NCBI GenBank assembly: GCA_000720805.1
Contig: JODI01000063.1
Span: forward strand, 1 to 57,518
Direction: 5' to 3'
Source: Streptomyces violaceoruber
Lineage (GTDB): Bacteria; Actinomycetota; Actinomycetes; Streptomycetales; Streptomycetaceae
Length of the DNA stretch: 57,518 nt
How positions within the stretch are numbered: the stretch's first letter is position 1; the number at the start of each line of letters is the position of its first letter. The translations under genes and the position numbers were made by a program. Below the pieces are notes generated by a model. That model saw only the letters and a program-made list of their open reading frames with translations, was not told the DNA's origin and ran no database searches. Positions 34,328-41,058 of this stretch are shown piece after piece.

Positions 34328-34927
34328 ATGTCCCATCCCGGCCGCCCCACCGTCGCCATCGCCTTTCATTCGGGCTACGGCCACACGGCCGTCATCGCCG
34401 AAGCCGTGGCGCGTGGTGCGGCGGGAGCGGGCGTCGAGGTCGTCTCGATCTCCGTCGACACCGTCACAGACGAGCAGTGGGCACAGCTGGACGCCGCTGA
34501 CGCGATCGTCTTCGGCGCCCCCACCTACATGGGTACCGCCTCCGCGGCCTTCCACGCGTTCGCCGAGGCCAGCAGCAAGCGCTGGTTCTCCCAGGCCTGG
34601 GTGGACAAGCTCGCCGCGGGTTTCACCAACTCCGGTGCCAAGAACGGCGACAAGTCGTCCACCCTGGGCTACTTCGCCACGATGGCCGCCCAGCACGGCA
34701 TGCACTGGATCAGCCTGGGTCTGCAGCCGGGCTGGGACTCCACCACGGGCAGCGAGGACGACATCAACCGGTTGGGCTTTTTCCTGGGCGCCGGCGCCCA
34801 GAGCCCGACCGACGCCGGCCCGGAGGCGGTCCACAAGTCGGACATCGCCACCGCGGAGCACCTGGGCGCCCGCGTCGCACGTCAGGCCACGATCTTCCGC
34901 GCCGGGCGGACCGCCCTCGCCGCCTGA
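34328..34927 (+). CDS. Flavodoxin family NAD(P)H:quinone oxidoreductase (WrbA-like)
   Basis: 199 residues. The FMN phosphate loop is IAFHSGYGHTAVIAEAVARG. The isoalloxazine loops are VFGAPTYMGTASAAFHAF and FTNSGAKNGDKSSTLGYFAT, followed by HGMHWISLGLQPGWDSTTG. These loops are those of WrbA-type flavoproteins, which reduce quinones by two electrons and avoid semiquinones. An AGGAGCACG precedes the ATG. It lies 68 bp after the hydrolase gene and 58 bp before the SnoaL gene in one operon. Confidence 0.87.
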   Translation: MSHPGRPTVAIAFHSGYGHTAVIAEAVARGAAGAGVEVVSISVDTVTDEQWAQLDAADAIVFGAPTYMGTASAAFHAFAEASSKRWFSQAWVDKLAAGFTNSGAKNGDKSSTLGYFATMAAQHGMHWISLGLQPGWDSTTGSEDDINRLGFFLGAGAQSPTDAGPEAVHKSDIATAEHLGARVARQATIFRAGRTALAA

Positions 34928-34985
34928 TCCCAGAGCCCATTCCCCGCTCCACCCACCACCCACCACCCCCCGCAAGGAGTACGTC

Positions 34986-35378
34986 ATGTCCGATTCCCCG
35001 AGCCTCGCCCTCATCCGCCGGTTGTACGAGTCCGGGATGGCCCCCGAAGTCACCAGTGAGGTCATGGCGCCGGACCTCATCTGGGACATCACCCCCGGCT
35101 TCCCGAACAGCGGTGTCTACCACGGCTGGGACGACGCGGCCAAGAACTTCTTCGGCAGGACGATGCCGAACTACGACTCCTTCGGCGCGGTGCCCGAGGA
35201 GTTTTACGCCGACGACGAAGGCCATGTCTTCGTGTTCGGCCACTACCACGCCGAGACGAAGACCGGGAACAAGGCCGACGTCCGGTTCATCCACCTGTGG
35301 ACCGTCCGCGACGGCAAGGCCGTGAGCATGCGGCAGGCCGCCGACAGCCACATCCTCCAGGAAGCCCTCAAGGGCTGA
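34986..35378 (+). CDS. SnoaL-like/NTF2-fold protein
   Basis: 130 residues. ALIRRLYESGMAPEVTSEVM, APDLIWDITPGFPNSGVYHG, YADDEGHVFVFGHYHAETKT and HLWTVRDGKAVSMRQAADSH show the ketosteroid isomerase-like SnoaL fold. GCAAGGAGTACGTC precedes the ATG. It sits between the flavodoxin and DJ-1 genes, a combination often seen in stress-type operons. The reaction is unknown. Confidence 0.8.
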   Translation: MSDSPSLALIRRLYESGMAPEVTSEVMAPDLIWDITPGFPNSGVYHGWDDAAKNFFGRTMPNYDSFGAVPEEFYADDEGHVFVFGHYHAETKTGNKADVRFIHLWTVRDGKAVSMRQAADSHILQEALKG

Positions 35379-35402
35379 CACCCTCACCAGGAGACGACAA
35401 CC

Positions 35403-36101
35403 ATGGCGAAGATCCTCTTCGTGATCACCGCGTCCGACCACTGGACGCTGGCCGACGGCACCCGCCAGCCGGCCGGCTTCTGGGCCGAGGAAGCGATCGG
35501 CCCCTACCAGGTCTTCAAGGAGGCCGGATACGAGATCGCGGCGGCGACGCCGGGCGGTGTACCGCCGACCGCGGACGCACTCAGCCTCACCGCGGACTTC
35601 AACGGCGGCGAGGAAGGCGCCGAGCGCATGCGGACCGCCCTGCGCGAGGCCACCGAGCTGGCGCACCCGATGCGCATCGAGGACGTGAACATCGACGACT
35701 ACGTGGCCGTCTTCTACCCCGGCGGCTGGGGCCCGATGGAGGACCTGCCCGAGGACGCCGCCTCCGGCAAGCTGCTCATCCAGTGGCTCGCCTCGGGCAA
35801 GCCGGTCTCCCTGGTGTGCCACGGACCCGCGGCACTGCTGGCGACGATCGGCCCGGACGGAACATCCCCGTTCCACGGTTACCGCCTCACCGGCCTGTCG
35901 AACGCCGAGGAGAAGCTGAACGGTCTCGCCGACCGCGCGAAGTGGCTGCTCCAGGACCGCCTCGTGGGCGAACTCGGGGCGGACTACCGCGAGGCCGACC
36001 CGTTCACCCCGCACGTCCAGGTCGACCGCACCCTCTACACCGGCCAGAACCCGGTCTCGGCCGTTGCCCTCGCCCAGGAGCTGGTCAAGGCACTGAGCTG
36101 A
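35403..36101 (+). CDS. DJ-1/PfpI family protein, glyoxalase III/Hsp31-like
   Basis: 232 residues. KILFVITASDHWTLADGTRQ, PAGFWAEEAIGPYQVFKEAG, YEIAAATPGG, VAVFYPGGWGPMED, and the nucleophile elbow VSLVCHGPAALLA with Cys139-His140. Glu in the FWAEE segment completes the Hsp31 set. Family members convert methylglyoxal to lactate without glutathione or repair glycated molecules. It is the last gene of the hydrolase-flavodoxin-SnoaL operon and supports a reactive-carbonyl defence role. Confidence 0.87.
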   Translation: MAKILFVITASDHWTLADGTRQPAGFWAEEAIGPYQVFKEAGYEIAAATPGGVPPTADALSLTADFNGGEEGAERMRTALREATELAHPMRIEDVNIDDYVAVFYPGGWGPMEDLPEDAASGKLLIQWLASGKPVSLVCHGPAALLATIGPDGTSPFHGYRLTGLSNAEEKLNGLADRAKWLLQDRLVGELGADYREADPFTPHVQVDRTLYTGQNPVSAVALAQELVKALS

Positions 36102-36212
36102 CAACTCGGAAAGCTCCCACCGGTGGCCCGTGGCGCGCTCGCGCCCCGGGCCATCTGTCCTGCTGCGGGCCAGACCACAATCGAGGGGATCGTGCCCACT
36201 GGCCGATCAGCC

Positions 36213-36233
36213 AGGGGACGGATCCGTACCCCT
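36213..36233 (+). promoter_or_regulatory. Operator site G, before the XRE regulator
   Basis: AGGGGACGGATCCGTACCCC T: outer AGGGG/CCCCT arms around the inner palindrome ACGGATCCGT. CC precedes the first block, as in sites A and C. It ends 34 bp before the regulator ATG at 36268, fitting autoregulation. Confidence 0.5.
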
Positions 36234-36267
36234 CACAAGATGCGGCGTTTGTGCCAGGCTGAAGGTC

Positions 36268-37137
36268 ATGAACCGCAACCCGCATCTGAACGAGCTGGGT
36301 GAGTTCCTCAAGGCCCGTCGTGCTGAGCTCACCCCCTCCGAGGTCGGCCTCCGCGGCGGGCCACGGAGGCGCGTGAACGGACTACGCCGTGAGGAAGTGG
36401 CACTCCTCGCCGCGATCAGCACCGAGTACTACACCCGGATCGAGCAGGGCCGGCTCCAAGCGTCAGCTCCCCTCCTCGACGAGATCGCCCAGGTGCTCCG
36501 TCTGAACGACGCCCAGCGCACCTATCTCTTCGATCTCGCGGCGAAGGAGCGGGTGCGCCCGACCGTGTACCGCGAGCGCCAGCAGGTGGACCCGCAGCTG
36601 CAGCGCACGCTGGACGACCTCAGCGCCTCCCCGGCCTTCGTCATCGGCCGGCGCACCGACATCCTGGGCTGGAACCGACTCGCCGCCGCCCTGTGGACCG
36701 ATTTCGGGCGCTACCCCGAGCCGGAGCGGGTGTTCGTGCGGCTGCTGTTCACCGAACCCTGGATGCGTGAGCTGTACGTCGACTGGGAGGAGGTCACCCG
36801 GCTGGCCATCGCCCAGCTGCGCATGGAGAGCGCGCGCTACCCCGACGACCAGCCTCTCACCTCACTGGTCGACGAGCTCTCCGCCCGTGACCCACAGTTC
36901 CGGCAGTGGTGGACCGAACACGACGTCGCGATGCGGGGCAATGGCGTCAAAAGGCTGCGTCACCCTGTGGTGGGCGAGCTGACGCTCGACTGGAACACGC
37001 TCACCTGCGGTACGGATCCCGACCAGCACATCATCGTGTGGAACGCGGAACCCGGCACCCCCTCCCACGACGGGCTACGCCTGCTCGCCTCCTGGACCGC
37101 CGACCAGGAACCGTCGGCGTCCGACGCGGCTACCTGA
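36268..37137 (+). CDS. XRE family regulator with MmyB-like ligand-binding domain (copy 1)
   Basis: 289 residues. HTH region: LNELGEFLKARRAELTPSEV, VNGLRREEVALLAAISTEYY, TRIEQGRLQASAPLLDEIAQ. The MmyB-like domain follows: FVIGRRTDILGWNRLAAALW, FVRLLFTEPWMRELYVDWEE, LDWNTLTCGTD and HIIVWNAEPGTPSHDGLRLL. This family typically neighbours oxidoreductases, often divergent SDR genes, and likely binds a hydrophobic small molecule. It lies between the DJ-1 operon and the quinone reductase, with related operators on both sides (G and B). Confidence 0.87.
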   Translation: MNRNPHLNELGEFLKARRAELTPSEVGLRGGPRRRVNGLRREEVALLAAISTEYYTRIEQGRLQASAPLLDEIAQVLRLNDAQRTYLFDLAAKERVRPTVYRERQQVDPQLQRTLDDLSASPAFVIGRRTDILGWNRLAAALWTDFGRYPEPERVFVRLLFTEPWMRELYVDWEEVTRLAIAQLRMESARYPDDQPLTSLVDELSARDPQFRQWWTEHDVAMRGNGVKRLRHPVVGELTLDWNTLTCGTDPDQHIIVWNAEPGTPSHDGLRLLASWTADQEPSASDAAT

Positions 37138-37192
37138 GCCTTCTCTCCCGCGCGCCCGCAAGGGCAGACCGGCGGTGCGGTGTCACAGATGA

Positions 37193-37212
37193 GGGGGATA
37201 CATACATCCCCC
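37193..37212 (+). promoter_or_regulatory. Operator site B, before the quinone reductase
   Basis: GGGGGAT-ACATAC-ATCCCCC is a perfect 7-bp inverted repeat with a 6-bp spacer, the most symmetric member of the site family. It ends 104 bp before the ATG of the quinone reductase (37317) and 55 bp after the regulator gene. A second C-rich stretch, ACCTTCCCCTTTTCCGGG, follows at about 37235. Confidence 0.6.
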
Positions 37213-37316
37213 CTATAGCCGTATCCCGCCAAGAAACCTTCCCCTTTTCCGGGCGTACGCGAGACGGAAAGGTCGGACACCTCAACGACCGCATGTCAGA
37301 CAATGAGGTGCTTCGC

Positions 37317-38249
37317 ATGAAGGCTGTAGGTTTCACGGAATTCGGTGGGCCGGAGGTGCTTCAGGTTCTGGAGCTGCCCGCTGCCGAGGCCGGTCCGGGC
37401 GAGGTGCGCATCCGTGTGCGGGCCGCGACCGTCAACGCGGTCGACGCCCTCCAGCGCAGCGGACCCGCCCGGTCTCCGGACGCCCGGCCGCCGTTCGTTC
37501 CCGGCATGGAGGCCGCCGGTGTCGTGGACCAGATCGGTGCGGACACGGACACGGACCTCAGCGTCGGTGACCAGGTGATGGCGCTCGTGCTCCCTGACGG
37601 TTCCCGCGGCGCCTACGCCGAGCAGATCGTCGTACCGGCGGAGTCGGTGGTGCGCGCACCCCACGGCGTGAGCGACGCGCAGGCCGCGTCGCTGCCGATG
37701 AACGGTCTGACCGCGCGCCTGGCACTGGATACCCTCGGCCTGGAGGCCGGGCAGACCGTCGCCGTCACCGGAGCAGCCGGTGCGGTGGGCGGCTATGCCG
37801 TACAACTGGCCAAGGCGGACGGGCTGCGGGTGGTGGCCGATGCCTCGGAGCAGGACGAGACCCTGGTCAAGGAACTCGGTGCCGACATCGTCCTGCGTCG
37901 CGGCGCCGAGTACCCGGACCGGGTCCGCACGGAGGTCCCGGAGGGCGTCGACGGGCTCCTCGACGGCGCGTCGCTCGGCGCTCTCACCGCCCGGGCGGTG
38001 CGTGACGGCGGCCGGGTGGTGACCCTGCGCGGCTACGACGGTCCCGGTGAACGCGGCATCGTCTACGAGCCGATCGTCGTGTTCCGCTATGCCCGCGAGC
38101 ACGCCAAACTCGACCGGCTGCGGCAGCAGGCGGAGGACGGCCAGATCACCCTTCGGGTCGCCAGGACTTTCCCGGCGGAACAGGCCGCCGAGGCACACCG
38201 GCTCCTCGCCGCAGGCGGAGTGCGCGGCCGACTGGTCCTGACCTTCTGA
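37317..38249 (+). CDS. NADP-dependent quinone oxidoreductase (zinc-free MDR)
   Basis: 310 residues from MKAVGFTEFGGPEVLQVLEL (an ATG 24 bp upstream is less likely by family start). QOR/zeta-crystallin features: VNAVDALQRSG, FVPGMEAAGVVDQIG, GAYAEQIVVPAESVV, AASLPMNGLTARLALDTLGL, VAVTGAAGAVGGYAVQLAKA. No zinc-binding Cys cluster. It reduces quinones or enones with NADPH. It is headed by operator site B and ends at a shared bidirectional terminator with the SDR gene. Confidence 0.87.
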   Translation: MKAVGFTEFGGPEVLQVLELPAAEAGPGEVRIRVRAATVNAVDALQRSGPARSPDARPPFVPGMEAAGVVDQIGADTDTDLSVGDQVMALVLPDGSRGAYAEQIVVPAESVVRAPHGVSDAQAASLPMNGLTARLALDTLGLEAGQTVAVTGAAGAVGGYAVQLAKADGLRVVADASEQDETLVKELGADIVLRRGAEYPDRVRTEVPEGVDGLLDGASLGALTARAVRDGGRVVTLRGYDGPGERGIVYEPIVVFRYAREHAKLDRLRQQAEDGQITLRVARTFPAEQAAEAHRLLAAGGVRGRLVLTF

Positions 38250-38294
38250 CGCGGGGGACGTGCGGGCGCGGACACCGCTGACCTCAACGTCACA

Positions 38295-38334
38295 TGTGTG
38301 TGGCCGGACGTCGTACGACGTCCGGCCACACACA
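38295..38334. terminator. 40-bp perfect palindrome, bidirectional terminator
   Basis: TGTGTGTGGCCGGACGTCGT (38295-38314) is followed immediately by its exact complement (38315-38334). It lies between the convergent quinone reductase and SDR stop codons and abuts the SDR stop at 38335. A 20-bp stem without T-run is a typical strong Streptomyces two-way terminator. Confidence 0.8.
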
Positions 38335-39297
38335 CTACGCGGCGAACGCGTTCACACCCGTCAGCTCCGCCGACAGCTCCCACAGGCGCGCCGCCTGCCC
38401 GGGGTCGGTCGCCCAGTCCCTCACACCGCGCATCTCGCCGTCGGCGGGAGCGGGCTCGGCCACGTCACAGTCCTCGAGGTAGAGACCGCCCAGGCCCTCC
38501 AGCTGGGGGGAATTCGCGGCCCACACCTGCGTGGCCGCGCCTTGCTGCGGGGTCTTGAAGAAGTCCGGGTCGCGCAGGTTGCCGTCCTCGTCGAACCAGC
38601 CGAACTCCACCTTCTCCTCCTCGGGCACGTGCCGCAGGAGCGGTGTGATGATGACGCCGGGATGCACGGCGAAGGCGCGGACGCCGAAGTCCTTGGCCAG
38701 CCTGTCCAGGTGCACCGCGAAAAGCGCGTTCGCGGTCTTCGCCTGCCCGTACGCCTGCCACTTGTCGTAGCCCCGCTCCCACTGGACGTCGTCCCAATGG
38801 ATGCCGGACATGTGATGGCCGCCGGAGGAGACGGAGACGACCCGTGCACCGCCGGGTTCGAGCGCCGGCCACAGACGGTTGACGAGGGCGAAGTGACCGA
38901 GGTGATTGATCGCGAACTGCGCCTCCCAGCCGGGCCCGACCCGCGTTTCGGGGCATGCCATGATCCCGGCGCTGTCGATGACGAAGTCGACACTCCTGCT
39001 TGAGGCGAGGAACCGCTCCGCGAATCCGCGAACACTCTCCAGGTCGCCGAGATCCAGCTCGTCCACCTCGACGCCGAGGACCCCGTCGAGCGCATCCCGG
39101 GCGTCCGCGGGCCTCCGCGCGGGGACGACGACGTGGGCGCCGGCCCGGGTGAGCGCACGGGTGGTCTCCAGGCCGATGCCCGAGTAGCCGCCGGTGACGA
39201 TCGCGAGCTTGCCGCTCAGGTCGATGCCCTGGAGGACGTCGGCGGCGGTGCTCCTGGCGTCGAACCCGGAGCCGATCTTGTGCTGTGCGGTGGTCAT
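38335..39297 (-). CDS. SDR family NAD(P)-dependent oxidoreductase (retinol dehydrogenase-like)
   Basis: 320 residues; AAGGAGATATC precedes the ATG. Seen: LAIVTGGYSGIGLETTRALT cofactor loop, VDELDLGDLESVRGFAERFL, VDFVIDSAGIMACPE, NHLGHFALVNRLWPAL, VVSVSSGGHHMSGIHWDDVQ and KWQAYGQAKTANALFAVHLD with the catalytic Tyr and Lys (YGQAK). The long form with a Trp-rich C-terminus resembles retinol/light-dependent protochlorophyllide-type SDRs acting on bulky carbonyls. It is probably cotranscribed with the MFS gene 57 bp upstream. Confidence 0.87.
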   Translation of the reverse strand: MTTAQHKIGSGFDARSTAADVLQGIDLSGKLAIVTGGYSGIGLETTRALTRAGAHVVVPARRPADARDALDGVLGVEVDELDLGDLESVRGFAERFLASSRSVDFVIDSAGIMACPETRVGPGWEAQFAINHLGHFALVNRLWPALEPGGARVVSVSSGGHHMSGIHWDDVQWERGYDKWQAYGQAKTANALFAVHLDRLAKDFGVRAFAVHPGVIITPLLRHVPEEEKVEFGWFDEDGNLRDPDFFKTPQQGAATQVWAANSPQLEGLGGLYLEDCDVAEPAPADGEMRGVRDWATDPGQAARLWELSAELTGVNAFAA

Positions 39298-39354
39298 GCG
39301 CGATATCTCCTTACTGGAACAGCAGTAGAAAAGTTGGCGTTCGAGGGAGGGCGC

Positions 39355-40593
39355 TCAATCGCTTCCTGCGGAGAGGAGCGGTCCGCGGCGGCCGAGGACC
39401 CACACGAGGAGTGCGACGCAGGCGAGACCGGCGCCGGTCAGCGCGACGGCCGTCCAGCCGCCGACGGACCACAGGACGGAGGCGGCGGCGGAGCCTGCCG
39501 CACCGCCGAGGAAGTTGCAGGTGACGAAGGCCGTGTTGAGGCGGCTGCGGGCTCCCGGCGCGAGCGCGAACAGCCGTGTCTGGTTGAGGATGTTCACGCC
39601 CTGCACGGCGATGTCGAGCAGCACGACGGCCACGACGATCCCCACGACGGAACGCTCGGCGAGGGCCGCGACGACGAACGAGACCACGACCACCGCCCAC
39701 CCCCACCCGGTCGCCGGCATGGACCTGCCCCGGTCATGGAGTCGCCCGGCACGCCGGGCGGCCAGCGCCCCGGCCAGACCGAGGAGGCCGAACAGACCGA
39801 TCACGGAGACCGAGTAGGAGAACGGCTCCGCGCCGAGCAGGAAGGTAAGCCCGGTCCAGAACAGGGTGAAGACCGCGAAGGCGGTGGCACCGAGGAAGAG
39901 CGTCCAGCGCACCGCGCGCTCCTGCCGGATCACCTGCCACACCGAGAGCAACAGCCGTGGGTACGGCAGGTGGACCTTCGGGGCGACCGGAGGGATCGCT
40001 CGGCTGAGGAGCAACGCGAAGGCGAGCGAGACCGTGGCGGCGACGAAGTAGATGGCGCGCCATCCGGCCGCGTCCGCGAGGAGTCCGCTGATGGTGCGGG
40101 AGGTGAGGATTCCGATGAGCAGACCGGAGACCACCGTCCCCACCACCCGCCCGCGGTTGGTGTCGTCGGCGAGGTCGCCGGCGAGCGGGGTGAGCAACTG
40201 GCCGCTGACAGTCGTGAACCCGAGGAGAGTGGTCGCCACCAGGAGCGCGCCCAGGGAAGGAGCTATGGCGCAGGCGATGAGCGCGAGGGCCGCGCAGAGC
40301 ATCATTCCAGGGATGAACCGGCGCCGGTCGAGGACATCGCCGAGCGGGACCAGCAGCAGCGCTCCGGTCGCGTAGCCGATCTGGGTGGCTGTCACGAGCC
40401 AGCCTGCCGACGCGGTCGAGGCATGCAGGTCGCTGCCGATGAAGCCGAGCAGCGGCTGTGCCCAGTAGAGGTTGGCGACGGCGGTGCCGCCGGCGACTGC
40501 GAACAGCAGAGTCAGGCCGCGGCTCATCCTGTTCCCGTCCGCTGTGGCGGGGACGCTCGCGGTGGGCGGCGTGGGGGTGTCCGGAGTGGCCAT
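39355..40593 (-). CDS. MFS transporter, 12-TM DHA1 type
   Basis: 412 residues from the ATG at 40593 (the longer open frame before it is not credible). TM segments include LTLLFAVAGGTAVANLYWAQ, GWLVTATQIGYATGALLLVP, the motif A loop LGDVLDRRRFIPG, LIACAIAPSLGALLVATTLL and VVVVSFVVAALAERSVVGIV. Sequence features (LYWAQPLL, GQLLTPLAGDLAD) match YnfM/YgaY-like drug or metabolite exporters. It is cotranscribed with the SDR gene downstream, so the pair may modify and expel the same compound. Confidence 0.85.
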   Translation of the reverse strand: MATPDTPTPPTASVPATADGNRMSRGLTLLFAVAGGTAVANLYWAQPLLGFIGSDLHASTASAGWLVTATQIGYATGALLLVPLGDVLDRRRFIPGMMLCAALALIACAIAPSLGALLVATTLLGFTTVSGQLLTPLAGDLADDTNRGRVVGTVVSGLLIGILTSRTISGLLADAAGWRAIYFVAATVSLAFALLLSRAIPPVAPKVHLPYPRLLLSVWQVIRQERAVRWTLFLGATAFAVFTLFWTGLTFLLGAEPFSYSVSVIGLFGLLGLAGALAARRAGRLHDRGRSMPATGWGWAVVVVSFVVAALAERSVVGIVVAVVLLDIAVQGVNILNQTRLFALAPGARSRLNTAFVTCNFLGGAAGSAAASVLWSVGGWTAVALTGAGLACVALLVWVLGRRGPLLSAGSD

Positions 40594-40705
40594 GGTCGGG
40601 TGTCCAGGTGAGTACGGGCCGGTCGGCGGTATCGCCGCGAGGTGAAGTGGGCCTGTCCGACGGGGTGGTGGCAGAAATCCTTCAGACCTTCCGCGCGATG
40701 CCGGG

Positions 40706-40840
40706 CTACGCCTGTTCCAGTGGCAGCCGGCGGTCGTCGGTGGCCGGGCGGTCGGCTTCCGTCGGCCCCCAACTGCCGACGTCGTAGCGGTAGGACGCAC
40801 CGTGCAGGTCGAGGACGGGCTCGACGAGACGCATCACGGC
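40706..40840 (-). pseudogene. Glucose-6-phosphate dehydrogenase C-terminal remnant (zwf)
   Basis: The minus frame reads RLVEPVLDLHGASYRYDVGS then WGPTEADRPATDDRRLPLEQ and a stop. The end of actinobacterial glucose-6-phosphate dehydrogenase has VxPVLxxW...YxxGSWGPxEAD in the same order. Nothing upstream in frame continues the enzyme, so only about 42 codons remain. It sits in the divergent gap between two MFS genes, possibly the trace of a lost NADPH-supplying gene. Confidence 0.6.
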
Positions 40841-40914
40841 AGCAAGTGCATGTCCGCAGTTGTGAGTTGGACAGTAAATTTCCCAGTGTCGAGGAAAAAG
40901 CAAAAGGGACCCAT

Positions 40915-40961
40915 TTCATCCCCGGGATGAATTACCCAGGGGATGCATTCCTCCCCCCCAT
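40915..40961 (+). promoter_or_regulatory. Operator site C, before the MFS-MarR gene
   Basis: A 17-bp dyad TTCATCCC-C-GGGATGAA (40915-40931) overlaps the start of the motif CCCGGGA, 8-bp spacer, CCAGGGGATGCATTCCTCCC CCCCAT (to 40961). It is nearly identical to site A. It ends 97 bp before the GTG of the MFS gene at 41059. Confidence 0.6.
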
Positions 40962-41058
40962 ACACCGGTGCGCACCTGTTGGCCCTGCCGATATGGTCAG
41001 CGGCGCGGCCCGGGCGGAAGCAACAGGTCCGATTGCCTGTACCGGAGGGAACGGAACT

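Noticed and set aside
39133..40611. 492-codon plus-strand frame opposite the SDR and MFS genes
   Set aside because: Glu/Gly/Arg-rich shadow of a membrane protein gene; no start signal or motif.
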